Assembly: GCF_900101885.1 (NCBI RefSeq)
Contig: NZ_FNAN01000026.1
Location: forward strand, 51,806-115,805
Reading direction: 5' to 3'
From: Dyadobacter soli
Lineage (GTDB): Bacteria; Bacteroidota; Bacteroidia; Cytophagales; Spirosomataceae
Length of the DNA stretch: 64,000 nt
The notes under the pieces are model-generated. The model was given only the letters and a program-made list of their open reading frames with translations. It was not told where the DNA came from and did not search any database. Numbering within the stretch: position 1 is the first letter of the stretch; each line of letters opens with the position of its first letter. Shown piece after piece: positions 7,320 to 16,934 of this stretch. The translations under genes and the position numbers were made by a program.

Positions 7320-8267
7320 ATGAGAAATATTGTTGCTGCCCTTCTCCTCCTGTCGACGATATGCCCGGTGCTTGGGCAGAATGGCTTTAAAGTCGTGCCA
7401 TTGGGTGTGAAGGGAGGAACTACGGACGGAAACCTTTCCGCGTACATGCTCGCGCCCGCGGGGTCGGACGCATACGTGTGCGTGGACGCGGGCACGGTGA
7501 GTAATGGCATCGAAAGAGCCCTCAATAAGAATGCGTTTAATGCAAATGCCGAAACGGTCCTTAAAAATTACATCAAAGGCTACCTCATTTCACACCCGCA
7601 TCTCGACCATATTTCCGGGATGATTATCAATTCCGTGGATGATACGGTGAAACAGGTGTACGCAATGGAGCATTGCATTGATGTGATGAAAGCGCATTAT
7701 TTCAACTGGCAGAGCTGGCCCAACCTCGCCAGCGACGGCAATGCGCCCGCATTGAACAAATACCGCTACCAGCAGCTGCCCGAAGGCGTTGAAATGCCGC
7801 TTGCGGAAACCGGAATGTCGGTACAGGCATTCCCGCTAAGCCATTCGAAACCTTACACGAGTACCGCGTTCCTGGTGAAACATCAGGATGAATATGTGCT
7901 CTACTTCGGTGATACCGGGCCGGATGAGGTCGAACAGGCCGATTACATGAAGCGGGTATGGGCAGCGGTGGCGCCGCTTGTGAAGGCTGGGAAATTAAAA
8001 GGTGTGTTTTTGGAAGTATCTTATCCCAATGCGCAGCCGGATCGCCATTTGTACGGGCACCTCACGCCGAATTGGTTCATGAAAGAATTTGAAGTACTGG
8101 CCGCGCTAGTTGGGAAGGAGCATTTGCGGAATCTGAATGTAATCGTAACGCACATTAAACCAACGGGAAATAGTGAAGCAACGATCAAAAAGGAGCTTGA
8201 TGCAGCCAATAGCCTCGGTTTGCGCTTGACCTTTCCCGAGCAGGGCGTCAAATTTGAATTGAAATAA
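7320..8267 (+). CDS. Class II 3',5'-cyclic-nucleotide phosphodiesterase (CpdP-like), exported
   Basis: This 315-aa protein begins with a signal peptide (MRNIVAALLLLSTICPVLGQ), so it probably acts in the periplasm or outside. The mature part has the metallo-beta-lactamase-like fold of class II phosphodiesterases. The metal motif SHPHLDHISGM (about residues 96-106), an FPLSHS segment, LYFGDTGPDEVEQ and LEVSYPNAQPDRHLYGHLTP are visible. Class II enzymes hydrolyse cAMP or cGMP to the nucleoside monophosphate. The start at 7320 is 25 bp from the divergent photolyase start. An in-frame ATG at 7293 is possible but would lengthen the signal peptide. A strong hairpin follows the stop codon. Confidence 0.85.
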   Translation: MRNIVAALLLLSTICPVLGQNGFKVVPLGVKGGTTDGNLSAYMLAPAGSDAYVCVDAGTVSNGIERALNKNAFNANAETVLKNYIKGYLISHPHLDHISGMIINSVDDTVKQVYAMEHCIDVMKAHYFNWQSWPNLASDGNAPALNKYRYQQLPEGVEMPLAETGMSVQAFPLSHSKPYTSTAFLVKHQDEYVLYFGDTGPDEVEQADYMKRVWAAVAPLVKAGKLKGVFLEVSYPNAQPDRHLYGHLTPNWFMKEFEVLAALVGKEHLRNLNVIVTHIKPTGNSEATIKKELDAANSLGLRLTFPEQGVKFELK

Positions 8268-8273
8268 TATAGC

Positions 8274-8298
8274 AAAGGCGGGAACCGGTCCCGCCTTT
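8274..8298. terminator. Bidirectional terminator
   Basis: Perfect arms AAAGGCGGGA and TCCCGCCTTT surround the loop ACCGG, between the convergent ends of the phosphodiesterase and DUF72 genes. Confidence 0.8.
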
Positions 8299-8300
8299 GG

Positions 8301-9200
8301 CTACTTGAATAAACTCACTTGCCCACTCGCGACCCTCGGATCGTAAGGGACTTGCAGTTCCATTCCCAGTTCTTTATTGAGTTTTTGGATCAGATAAGAC
8401 GATAGCAGCGGCGACGCCTCCTCGTGGTTCTGGTGTACAAAGAAATAGACATTCTGAATGCCTTCTTCTACCCATAGTTTCAGCCTTTCAAACCAATCGT
8501 CCAGGCGTGTGTAATCCGAATCGACGTTTGCGCCGTTGTAGCGGATAAATGCCGTGGGCGTCGTGAGCCGCATATGCAGCAGGTCGCGACGGCCGGCCGA
8601 GTCGGTGACGATATGCGTGATGTTTTTCTTTTCGAGCAGGCTGTACAGGTCTTCGCTGTTGAAAGAACCGTCGTACCAGCCTGTGTGCCGCAATTCCAGT
8701 GCCAACGGGAAGCCCGAAGGCCATTCTTCGAGGTATGCTTTTAGAATTTCCCAGTTTTTAGGGCCGAAATTGTCCGGCATTTGGAGGAAAAGCATTCCGA
8801 GCTTATCCTGCAAATGGGCGATGCCGTCGAGGTAAATGTTGGTCGGTTCCTTGGCGTCTTTCAGCCGTTTCCAGTGGCTGATCCCCTGGTGCAGTTTCGG
8901 GAAGAATTTGAAACCGGCAGGTGTTTTGGCATACCAGGTTTCGATGGTGTCGACAGGGAAGTTGTTGTAAAAGGTCGCGTTCAGCTCGATGCTGTTGAAC
9001 TGCGTCGCATAATACGCCAATTCATCTTTGGTGCCTTTCGGGTAAAAACCTTTGAGGTCGGTTTTGTTCCATTTGGCGCATCCGATGTAGATCCCCGGCT
9101 TTTCGCCTTTTGCCGCATTGAGCAGCGCTTTATTGGCGGGCGCGTCGGGTGGCAGTTTGAAATCTATATCATCGGCATTATCAACTTTTCCGAATTTCAT
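8301..9200 (-). CDS. DUF72 (YecE-like) protein
   Basis: This 299-aa protein matches the DUF72/YecE family, a TIM-barrel-like fold of unknown biochemical role. Landmarks are IYIGCAKWNKTDLKGFYP (about residues 37-54), YYATQFNSIELNATFY, FPKLHQGISHW, LFLQMPDNFGP, ALELRHTGWYD and YFFVHQNHEEASPLL near the C-terminus. The length is typical or slightly long because of a charged N-terminal extension. It lies alone between a terminator and the cupin gene. No function should be assigned beyond the family. Confidence 0.9.
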   Translation of the reverse strand: MKFGKVDNADDIDFKLPPDAPANKALLNAAKGEKPGIYIGCAKWNKTDLKGFYPKGTKDELAYYATQFNSIELNATFYNNFPVDTIETWYAKTPAGFKFFPKLHQGISHWKRLKDAKEPTNIYLDGIAHLQDKLGMLFLQMPDNFGPKNWEILKAYLEEWPSGFPLALELRHTGWYDGSFNSEDLYSLLEKKNITHIVTDSAGRRDLLHMRLTTPTAFIRYNGANVDSDYTRLDDWFERLKLWVEEGIQNVYFFVHQNHEEASPLLSSYLIQKLNKELGMELQVPYDPRVASGQVSLFK

Positions 9201-9275
9201 GACTGGCTAGTTTAGGATGAATAAGTATCGATCCGGCAAGCCTCACCAACCTGCCGGATTAAAGCTAATGGCGGA

Positions 9276-9791
9276 TTATCTTCCGAAATCGTCCTGTACG
9301 CGAACGATATCGTCTTCGTCGGATGGATTGGTAGGGTCGGTGTGCTGCCAGATTTCAGCTACAAAGCCCCATTCGTTTACACCTACCAGGCGGTGGCGCT
9401 CACCTTTTTTGAGGTTTATAACTGTACCGATCGGTAATTGTTGGAGTTCGGTCTCTTCGTCGGTGTCGCTGATTACGATACCCGCGCTGCCGCCGATTAC
9501 TTTCCAGATTTCGGCGCGACGGTGGTGGTACTGCCATGAAAGGCGTTTGTTGGGAGCCACCACGAGGATTTTCGGGCTCAGCTTCTCATAACCGGCGAAG
9601 TCGGCGAGCGACAGATGCGGGAAAAAAGTAGAGATGAATGTTGGCGCCTGGCTTTCGTCGAGTACGAAGAAACCTCCCCACGGACGTGAATGGTCCTTCG
9701 CTACAACCGTAAAACCCTGCTCATCTATAAACTGTTGTACTTTTTCGAAAACCTCGTTTTTATCGGCATCGGCCGCAAAAGACTGTATCAT
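9276..9791 (-). CDS. Cupin protein related to type II mannose-6-phosphate isomerase domain
   Basis: This 171-aa protein shows a single cupin barrel. SWQYHHRRAEIWKVIGG (about residues 85-101) carries metal-binding His/His/Glu positions, and LKKGERHRLVGVNEWG supplies the second cupin motif. Such domains form the isomerase half of bifunctional mannose-6-phosphate isomerases and also occur alone in Bacteroidota. A sugar-phosphate role is plausible, but an isomerase activity cannot be claimed from the sequence alone. A promoter-like sequence lies just upstream, and the gene is probably monocistronic. Confidence 0.7.
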   Translation of the reverse strand: MIQSFAADADKNEVFEKVQQFIDEQGFTVVAKDHSRPWGGFFVLDESQAPTFISTFFPHLSLADFAGYEKLSPKILVVAPNKRLSWQYHHRRAEIWKVIGGSAGIVISDTDEETELQQLPIGTVINLKKGERHRLVGVNEWGFVAEIWQHTDPTNPSDEDDIVRVQDDFGR

Positions 9792-9823
9792 AACCGGGAA
9801 TAATTAGTAAATCAGGTGAATTT

Positions 9824-9858
9824 CAAAATTAGGATAAAAAACAAAAAGATGCCCCAAA
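9824..9858 (-). promoter_or_regulatory. Candidate promoter of the cupin gene
   Basis: On the minus strand a perfect TAATTTTG (-7 type, 9824-9831) lies 23 nt from a TTTG (9855-9858), fitting the Bacteroidota consensus at its upper spacing limit. The predicted leader is about 28 nt. It overlaps the terminator of the preceding susD gene. Confidence 0.5.
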
Positions 9859-9876
9859 ATATTCAGGGCACCTTTT
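9842..9876 (-). terminator. Terminator of the SusC/SusD unit
   Basis: On the minus strand the RNA would fold AGGUGCCC with GGGGCAUCU (one G:U pair) around a 10-nt loop and continue into UUUUUGUUUUUU, right after the susD stop codon. Confidence 0.7.
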
Positions 9877-9898
9877 GAATTAAATCTACTAATTTATC

Positions 9899-11497
9899 CT
9901 ATTTGTCCCACCATACTTTGGTGGTGAGTTCGTCGGGCATCGTGGCGCCACTCTGGTAGTTCGGGTTGCCCGCCACTTCGTTGGTCGGATAGCGGAGTCT
10001 CACGGGAATGGTTCCATTGGTTACGTTGCCGGGGTAATTGATGGCGGTGAGTTTGGGGAAGCCGGTCCTGCGCCAGTCGTTCCACGCTTCCCACCAGTTG
10101 AAGAACTTGTTCACCCACATTTGCTCGCCGATCATTTCGAGCGCTGGTCTGGTGGTGCCGTAAGGATAGGTTTTCAGGTAGGCGGTTACCGCAGCGTCCG
10201 AAACCGTCAGCGATGCATCGTATGGCGTGTACATTTGCATGGACGCCTTCACGCCGGCCTCGTAATGCGACTGCGCCGTGCCGGAAATCCCCGTTCCGAT
10301 TTTTCGCTCGATAGCTTCCGCCAGCAGAAACTCCACTTCGCCATAGTTCATGATCATGTATGGATCGGAATCCTGCAACATTTTGACGTTGATGCGGGAG
10401 TAGGTTTTGGGCAGTATTACGGCCTGGCCTTCGAGCTTATCGAGCATTGGCTGGTCGTAACCGTTGGGCATGCCTTTCTGTTTCAATGGGTCAACGGTAA
10501 TAGGTGTATACCCGGCAGCGGTCCAGTCTCCGATGCCTCCGCTGATGATCATCAGTCGCGGATCGTCGTCGGCGGCGCTGTTGGCATTGGTGCCTTTCAG
10601 GAAGTTTACCAGCGTAGCGCTCAGGTAAGCAGGCTGCCCTCCGTCGCCCGGATCGAATGCACGGGAAATACCATTCTGGTTGGTCCATTCACCGGGGCCG
10701 TCGGCCATCGCTACCCAAACATTTTCGGCGTTGCTTGCAAACACACCTCCGGCGGCAGCTTTGGTTACATAAGTAGCGGCTTTGGCAGCATCCACGTTGG
10801 AAATACGCATTGCAAGGCGCAGCATGAGCGAATAACCAAACTTCTTCCATTTCGCAATGTCGCCTTTGTAAATGAAATCGGCGGCGGCAAAACCTTCATC
10901 CGGATTGGACGTGCTCAATGCGGAGGAAGCCTCATCCAGCTCTTTCAGCAAATCGGCATACACCGCATCCTGGGTGTCATATTTGGGAAAGAAAATACCT
11001 TCCGTGCCTTTGTTTGCCTCAGAATAGGGAATGTTACCGTAAAAATCTGTGAGGCGGGCGAAGCTGAATGCCCGAAGAATGCGGGCAGCCTGGCGCATAT
11101 TTAGGTATTTACCCTCTCCAAAACCTCCCGGTCCCGATTGTTTCAGGATTTCGGCGAGGTTTTTCAGCTGGTCGTTGTAGGTGAAGTCGAACGGTGCTGC
11201 ATTGGTTTCGGCATTCACCGTATACTTGTCGCCGGGAGCGATACCGCCACCCGCATTGGCCAACTGCTGAATCGCATAGGCGCACATTCCGATATTGGTA
11301 CGCCAGTCGATATACCGGTTGTCGCCCGAGGTACCGTTAGAAGCTATACCCAGCTCGGCAGAAGTGAAAATCAGGTTGAGGTTCACCTGGTTCAATGCCT
11401 GCGGATTGATATTCAGGTCATGAAGCTCCTTCGTGTCGCAACCTGTTGCCAGCACCACGGCCAAACTGTATTTTAAGTATGTAGTCAAATTTTTCAT
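9899..11497 (-). CDS. SusD/RagB-like outer-membrane nutrient-binding lipoprotein
   Basis: This 532-aa lipoprotein has a lipobox-like end of signal peptide (VVLATGC, Cys about residue 20). The SusD-type alpha-helical TPR-like body follows, for example YLNMRQAARILRAFSFARLTDFYGNIPYSEA and KWKKFGYSLMLRLAMRI. It ends with the usual WWEAWNDWRRTGFP helix and a Tyr/Pro-rich tail. SusD proteins sit on the cell surface as lids on SusC barrels and capture ligand. The gene starts 10 bp after susC, so the pair is one operon. The sequence resembles the SusD-like_2 subgroup (short N-terminal arm). The ligand is unknown; the neighbouring sodium symporter suggests a small solute. Confidence 0.9.
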   Translation of the reverse strand: MKNLTTYLKYSLAVVLATGCDTKELHDLNINPQALNQVNLNLIFTSAELGIASNGTSGDNRYIDWRTNIGMCAYAIQQLANAGGGIAPGDKYTVNAETNAAPFDFTYNDQLKNLAEILKQSGPGGFGEGKYLNMRQAARILRAFSFARLTDFYGNIPYSEANKGTEGIFFPKYDTQDAVYADLLKELDEASSALSTSNPDEGFAAADFIYKGDIAKWKKFGYSLMLRLAMRISNVDAAKAATYVTKAAAGGVFASNAENVWVAMADGPGEWTNQNGISRAFDPGDGGQPAYLSATLVNFLKGTNANSAADDDPRLMIISGGIGDWTAAGYTPITVDPLKQKGMPNGYDQPMLDKLEGQAVILPKTYSRINVKMLQDSDPYMIMNYGEVEFLLAEAIERKIGTGISGTAQSHYEAGVKASMQMYTPYDASLTVSDAAVTAYLKTYPYGTTRPALEMIGEQMWVNKFFNWWEAWNDWRRTGFPKLTAINYPGNVTNGTIPVRLRYPTNEVAGNPNYQSGATMPDELTTKVWWDK

Positions 11498-11507
11498 GTC
11501 AGGAAAA

Positions 11508-14500
11508 TTAGAATGTTGCTCTCAGGTTGAAACCGTAACTACGTGTTGATGGGAAACCGAAATAGTCGAAGCCTTGTGAGTTTCCGTTCGAATAGGTGGA
11601 TTCCGGATCGACGTTATCGATGTTCTTGAACAGGATCGCGAGATTGCGGCCAACGAATGAGATGCTCAGGTTTTGCAGCGGGGTTTTTTCCAGCAGTCTT
11701 TTCGGGAAAGTATAACCCAATGTTAATTGTCTCAATTTGATGAAAGAGGCATCGTAAAGGTACATCGGCGTTACCGCATCAGCTTCGCCGCCGACAGACT
11801 GCCAGTAGTCAAATGCTTCGCGTGGGGAAAGGGTTTTGGTGAATGGTTTGTATTCGGTTCCTTCCTGTGTTACCCCTGTAACGGTCAACGGAGCTTCACC
11901 CTCTCTTCCTTGCAGCGACTGTTTGCTCACGCCCCATTGCGTCAGACGCATATTGGTACCCGACAGGATATCGCCTCCCCATTTGAAGTCTACCAGGAAA
12001 GAAAGGTCGATGCCTTTGTAATTGAATGCATTGGTTAAGCCTCCGGTGAGTTTGGCAATACCATTCCCGATAACTTCGTAACCGGCTGATCCGACGGGGC
12101 GGCCATCGTTGTAAAACACGGGCTGGCCATCCGGCGACATTTTCTGTACCCGGCCGGTGATCATACCGAAGGGCTGGCCTACAATGTTCTTGATGTAAGC
12201 GTTTCGTGTACGAGGCTCTTCCATTACGAGTTCATTGCTATTTCCGATCAGCGATTTCACCTTGTTATTGTTCTTGGCAAGGTTCAACGATACATCCCAG
12301 TTCAGGTTGGCGCTTTTGAGCGGAGTAACTGTCAGCAAGAGCTCGATACCCCGGTTTTGCATTTTACCCACGTTTACATAAGTCTGTCCGAATCCGCTGG
12401 CTTTGGAAATAGTGGCATTCAGAATATCGTTGGTGGTTTGCTGGTCGTAGTAAGTAAAGTCGACCGCTACCTTGTTATTGAACAGGCGGAAGTCGATCCC
12501 GAACTCTTTTTCAGTCGATGTCAATGGCATCAGGTTCGGGTTTGGAATCGTACCATTGTTACCCATTGCCTGTGAAAATGACGCCATTGCATAACCCAGG
12601 TGGGGGTTGCCGTTGAGTGAATAGGTCAGGTTAGTCGAATACGCCTCGTTTGTTGCATTACCCACCTGTGCCCAGGATGCCCGTAACTTACCATACGACA
12701 GCCAGGAAGGCAGGTTTTTGAAAGCGTCCGAGAATACGAAGCTGGTTCCGACGGATGGATAGAGGGTATTGTTGCTTTCCGGGTTCAAAACGGAAAACCA
12801 GTCATTTCGAGCGGTGGCATTCAGGTAAAGGAAACCGTCGTAGGAAATCTCCGCCGACCCGAACAGGGAGTTGATCCCTCTTTCCTGGTAATTGAAATCC
12901 CATGATTTCCCTTTCACGTTGTTGATAGCAGGGAAAAACTGAACATTGAAACCGTTACCATAGATATTGACGAAGTCGTATTTCCACCGCATCCGGTTGC
13001 CGCCGACGAATGCGTTGACCCCGATTTTTCCGAAGTCTTTGTTAACTCCCACCATATATTCCGCATTGATTTCCTGCACATTCCAGGTTCCCATGCTCCG
13101 AGCACCACCCCGCTGATACCCTGTTCCTTCCGGGGTAAGCCCTTCGGCCCGGCGCTGGTACTTGTCGAGACCGACGCGGCCTGAAACATACAACCAGTCG
13201 GTAAGCTGGTATTTCAATGACCCGGAGGTGATAAACCGGTTCTTTTTGTCGGTTTTGATAAACTGGTGGGTTACCCAGTACGGGTTCTGGCCCCAGTTGT
13301 TGCTGGCTTGCTGGAATTCCTCTCCCACCTGCTTGCCGAAAACGCTCAGGCTGTTGGCATCGGTTCCGGCGGGAATGGCACCCGGTTTGTTAGGATCGCC
13401 GTAATAGTCGAGCACATTATAGCTGCCGGGCGTGCGCCACAGCGATTGGATCGCATTTCCAGGTGAATCGGACACGTTCGGGCGGTTTTTAGCTTTCTCT
13501 TCGGAGTAAAGTACCTTCGCGTCCAGGGTCAGTCGTTTGCCGAATTTAGCATTGGTCGATAGCGAGATGTTGATCCTGTCGTAACCCGAGTTGGGAATGA
13601 TGGTGGTACTGTTCAGATTGGTAACCGATGCCCTGAAGTTCTGGTTTTCGTTTCCGCCGGATAGCGCCAGGTTGTTCGTAAATGCATGGCCTGTTTGGTA
13701 AAAACGCGAGAAATTATCGCCTTGGTAGGCATAAGGCCTCATTTTGCCGTCAAATCCTACGTATTGGCTGTTATCATATTTAGGTCCCCAGGAATCATCA
13801 CCCCATTCGTATGCTTGTGTCTGAGTGGATGGTTTGACGGCTACACCATCCGCGTAGGCGCCGCTGCCGTACGACTTTTGCAGGTCGGAAAGGTCATTGA
13901 ATTTTTCAAAAACATAGTTGGAGCCGAACTCGACGCCGATGCCTTTTCTTTTGGTCCCGCGTTTGGTGGTTACGTTGATAACCCCATTCGTGGCGCGGGA
14001 ACCGTATAGTGCCGCTGCATTTGCACCTTTCAATACAGTTACCGACTCGATGTCATCCGGGTTGATACTCGAAAGACCATCCCCTTCATCGGAACCGCCC
14101 CACAGGCCTGCCTGGCCGAAGTTATTGTTGTCCATCGGAATACCATCAATTACATACAACGGCTGGTTAGGCCCCTGCAATGATTTGTTCCCGCGGATGA
14201 TCACCCGCGACGATCCTGCGGGCCCGGAAGCAATTTTGCTTACGTTAACCCCGGCTACACGCCCTGCAAGTGCATTACCGAGGTTGGCCTCACGTGCCGC
14301 CGTCATATTGGTACCGGATACTTCGGTGATGGAGTAGGCAAGCGACCTTTTCTCACGGCTGATACCCAACGCAGTTACCACCACCTCGTTCAGTGCGGTT
14401 GCCTCCGCTGTCAGCGAGAGGTTGAGGATGGTGGCATTGGCTACGACTTCTTTTGTGATATAGCCAATGTAGCTGAATGTCAGGGTTTTTCCTTTTTCAA

Positions 14501-14693
14501 CTGTGATGCTGTACTCACCTTTGTCATTGGTGGTGGTACCTCTTGTGGTACCCTTCACGACCACGTTCACGCCGGCAATTTCTCCGCCCGCGGCGTCGCT
14601 GACTTTCCCCGATACCGTCATTTCCTGCGCATACCCTCTCAGGGCAAGCATAGTGAACAGTACCAGCATTTTAACGAGTAGATTTTTTTTCAT
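11508..14693 (-). CDS. SusC/RagA-type TonB-dependent outer-membrane transporter
   Basis: This 1061-aa protein has a signal peptide (residues 1-22). A carboxypeptidase-regulatory-like domain follows (about 25-100, GKVSDAAGGEIAGVNVVVKG), then a TonB-box-like LNEVVVTALG (about 101-110), a plug (about 115-235, LAGRVAGVNVSKI, PLYVIDGIPMDNNNF, VLKGANAAALYGSRATNGVI) and a 22-strand-type barrel ending NLRATF. It imports the ligand held by the paired SusD, using energy from TonB. The first plug contacts and the long periplasmic domain are typical SusC. No sigma or anti-sigma genes lie next to it; the closest regulator is the divergent AraC-type protein upstream of the symporter. Confidence 0.95.
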   Translation of the reverse strand: MKKNLLVKMLVLFTMLALRGYAQEMTVSGKVSDAAGGEIAGVNVVVKGTTRGTTTNDKGEYSITVEKGKTLTFSYIGYITKEVVANATILNLSLTAEATALNEVVVTALGISREKRSLAYSITEVSGTNMTAAREANLGNALAGRVAGVNVSKIASGPAGSSRVIIRGNKSLQGPNQPLYVIDGIPMDNNNFGQAGLWGGSDEGDGLSSINPDDIESVTVLKGANAAALYGSRATNGVINVTTKRGTKRKGIGVEFGSNYVFEKFNDLSDLQKSYGSGAYADGVAVKPSTQTQAYEWGDDSWGPKYDNSQYVGFDGKMRPYAYQGDNFSRFYQTGHAFTNNLALSGGNENQNFRASVTNLNSTTIIPNSGYDRINISLSTNAKFGKRLTLDAKVLYSEEKAKNRPNVSDSPGNAIQSLWRTPGSYNVLDYYGDPNKPGAIPAGTDANSLSVFGKQVGEEFQQASNNWGQNPYWVTHQFIKTDKKNRFITSGSLKYQLTDWLYVSGRVGLDKYQRRAEGLTPEGTGYQRGGARSMGTWNVQEINAEYMVGVNKDFGKIGVNAFVGGNRMRWKYDFVNIYGNGFNVQFFPAINNVKGKSWDFNYQERGINSLFGSAEISYDGFLYLNATARNDWFSVLNPESNNTLYPSVGTSFVFSDAFKNLPSWLSYGKLRASWAQVGNATNEAYSTNLTYSLNGNPHLGYAMASFSQAMGNNGTIPNPNLMPLTSTEKEFGIDFRLFNNKVAVDFTYYDQQTTNDILNATISKASGFGQTYVNVGKMQNRGIELLLTVTPLKSANLNWDVSLNLAKNNNKVKSLIGNSNELVMEEPRTRNAYIKNIVGQPFGMITGRVQKMSPDGQPVFYNDGRPVGSAGYEVIGNGIAKLTGGLTNAFNYKGIDLSFLVDFKWGGDILSGTNMRLTQWGVSKQSLQGREGEAPLTVTGVTQEGTEYKPFTKTLSPREAFDYWQSVGGEADAVTPMYLYDASFIKLRQLTLGYTFPKRLLEKTPLQNLSISFVGRNLAILFKNIDNVDPESTYSNGNSQGFDYFGFPSTRSYGFNLRATF

Positions 14694-15001
14694 ACGGTTC
14701 TCGTACTTCGATAGGTTAAAGTGGTTACTTATAATGAGGAACTAATGCTGAAAATTGGGTCAAATATCAATACTTGGCCGAATATGTGTATAGCACTTTT
14801 TTATCTTAAAATAACACAGTTTTAACACCATTTTAATGTCAAAATATGTGTTATTCTAATATTTGATATGACTATATAGTTAAGTTGGTGAAAGCAGAAG
14901 CTAGGGTTTCGAGGAAGAATATGGTCGGATACCACCCACAGCAAGGCAGCGGTGCGTTCGCTATGCTGTATACGTCAGTGAGTGGCAGGCAAGGTTGGAG
15001 C
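14694..15001 (-). other. Gap upstream of susC, AT-rich, probable promoter region
   Basis: These 308 bp separate the symporter stop from the susC start. The first 190 bp next to susC are very AT-rich. Several CAAA tracts occur on the plus strand, but none gives a clean TAnnTTTG with correct spacing on the minus strand. I see no gene, operator palindrome or RNA here. Confidence 0.4.
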
Positions 15002-16831
15002 TCAACGATCCGGGAGATTTTTGTACCAGGTTTTCCAGAGAATGACTGAGGTGATCAGCAAAACAGCGGTGGCTGCGAGTGTTTCTGCGGACATTTTAAG
15101 AATACCAAAGACAGGTATAACTGTAATGGCGGTCTGTGCGATGATTCCCGCGCTTACATTGAAAATATCTCTTGAAAAGTCCCTGTTTGGTGAAAATGAA
15201 GGGTCGCTTTTGCATACCTCCTCGCGGACCGGTCCCCAGAACCCCCAGGGATTGACTGTCCGGTAGAAAGTCTTGAGTACTTCCATGTCGGTGGGCTTCG
15301 TCGCCAGCGACCCGGCGATAGCGCCCAACACTGAAATGCCCAGTATAAGCGGAAAGTAATACAGCGGCAAAGTGCCCGCGAACACGTGCGGGCACACCAG
15401 CGCGCATACGATCCCCGCCAGCATTCCCCAGAAAAAGCCGGCGCTGTTGAAGCGCCACCAGTACCATTTGAGTACATTGGAAGCAATGTACCCGCCGTAA
15501 AGAGCCGATACGATCCATTGGAGAATACTGTTCACGTCTTTCGTAAGCAATCCGAGCAGAATGCTGATGCAGACGATGATGATGCCGGAGATATAACTTA
15601 CCCTGCTGATTTGCCGGTTGCCGGCGCCGGGGTTCACCGAGCGGAGATAAATGTCGTTTACGAAATAGGCCTGCGCTGCATTGAACGTACCCGCAAACGT
15701 GCCCATGAATGCACCCATGAGGCCGATCAACACCAAACCCAGTAAGCCGGATGGAATGTAGGTATTGAGTACGACGGGGAGCACTTGCTCGAAATCGATT
15801 TCGATGGCGGCAGAAATGCCGGGTTGCCGGAAATACAGCAGGGCAAAAATGGCAATGCCGGTAATGAAAAGGTACCGGGTGGGCAGCAGCACTACGTTCA
15901 CGATCATACTCATCAGCGCGGCTTCCCTGGGCGAGCGGGTCGAGAGGATTTTTTGCATGTCGTAATTAGGGGCCGGGCCTGCCAGGCTTGCGAGGACGCC
16001 TTTGGCAGCCATTAATGCAAAGAAATAGCCGAATGGAGCGAAACCGTCATTTTGCAGTTTTCGGGCTGCGGCGGGCAGATGCGCCGCCCAGTCGAGACCG
16101 AGTCCTTTTCCGAAAAAGAGGTCTGTCCAGCCTTTGGGTATCGACAAACTGGCTACTCCGGGAAGTGCCGCGTAAGCCATGGCGGCTATGGAAATGCACA
16201 CGACAACCATGATCAGGTAATGCAGCATATCGACCCAAACGATGCTTTTCATGCCGCCTAGCAGCGCGTAGCAGGCAGTGAAAACGGTAAAAATTACGCC
16301 GTAGACGTGTGCGGTATATGCCGGGGGCAAGTCAAAAGGGAGGAATGCGCTGACGATTTTCCAGGGGATGAAAATCTCGATGAATTTACCCAACCCGATG
16401 AACCCGTAACCCATAAAACTCAGGCAGCTCAGCAATGCAAAAACGATGATGATCTTGTGCGAAAGCCCGGCCCCGTGCCGATCGCCAAAACGAAAAAGCA
16501 TCCATTCCGCGCCCGTAGCCGCATTGGAGCGCCTCAGCCACATCGAGAGGTAAACCATCATGAATATCTGGTTGAATACCGGCCAGAGCCATGGCAGCCA
16601 AATGCTTTTTACCCCATACACCACCATAATGGCCACCATCCAGGTTGTGCCGGAAAGGTCGAACATACCAGATGCATTGGAAATACCCAGCATCCAGAAC
16701 GGCATGGATTTTCCCCCGAGCAGGTAGTCGTTTTTGCTTTTTGCAGCCTGTCGTTTCAGGTAAATGCCGATCACCATCACCGTGACCAGGTATAGTACTA
16801 TAATGAGGAGATCGAACGCCTTTATTTTCAT
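15002..16831 (-). CDS. Sodium:solute symporter (SSS family)
   Basis: This 609-aa integral membrane protein has about 14 hydrophobic segments. SSS-family features include NDYLLGGKSMPFWMLGISN (about residues 34-52), GTTWMVAIMVVYG, WMLFRFGDRHGAG, a GPAPNYDMQKILSTRSPREA loop (about 283-302), and LIGLMGAFMGTFAGTFNAAQAYFVNDIY near helix 8. Members co-import sugars, sialic acids, amino acids or myo-inositol with sodium. It lies upstream of the SusC/SusD pair on the same strand and could move the SusCD product across the inner membrane. The divergent AraC regulator starts 103 bp away. Confidence 0.9.
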   Translation of the reverse strand: MKIKAFDLLIIVLYLVTVMVIGIYLKRQAAKSKNDYLLGGKSMPFWMLGISNASGMFDLSGTTWMVAIMVVYGVKSIWLPWLWPVFNQIFMMVYLSMWLRRSNAATGAEWMLFRFGDRHGAGLSHKIIIVFALLSCLSFMGYGFIGLGKFIEIFIPWKIVSAFLPFDLPPAYTAHVYGVIFTVFTACYALLGGMKSIVWVDMLHYLIMVVVCISIAAMAYAALPGVASLSIPKGWTDLFFGKGLGLDWAAHLPAAARKLQNDGFAPFGYFFALMAAKGVLASLAGPAPNYDMQKILSTRSPREAALMSMIVNVVLLPTRYLFITGIAIFALLYFRQPGISAAIEIDFEQVLPVVLNTYIPSGLLGLVLIGLMGAFMGTFAGTFNAAQAYFVNDIYLRSVNPGAGNRQISRVSYISGIIIVCISILLGLLTKDVNSILQWIVSALYGGYIASNVLKWYWWRFNSAGFFWGMLAGIVCALVCPHVFAGTLPLYYFPLILGISVLGAIAGSLATKPTDMEVLKTFYRTVNPWGFWGPVREEVCKSDPSFSPNRDFSRDIFNVSAGIIAQTAITVIPVFGILKMSAETLAATAVLLITSVILWKTWYKNLPDR

Positions 16832-16934
16832 CCGTGCACGCGCCAGTAATGGGAAGGTTACAAAGTGGCTTTATTGATATTTAATCTTTAAATTGTTACC
16901 TCAATATAACATAACAAACCGATCCTAATCGCCT

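Noticed and set aside
7295..7525. Upstream extension of the photolyase frame
   Set aside because: It would cover the start and signal peptide of the divergent phosphodiesterase, and the family begins at MKAVTLVFPHQLF.
10121..11104. Long plus-strand frame of 327 codons inside the first susD gene
   Set aside because: It lies antisense within a clear SusD coding region and has no family features; it follows from codon bias of the real gene.
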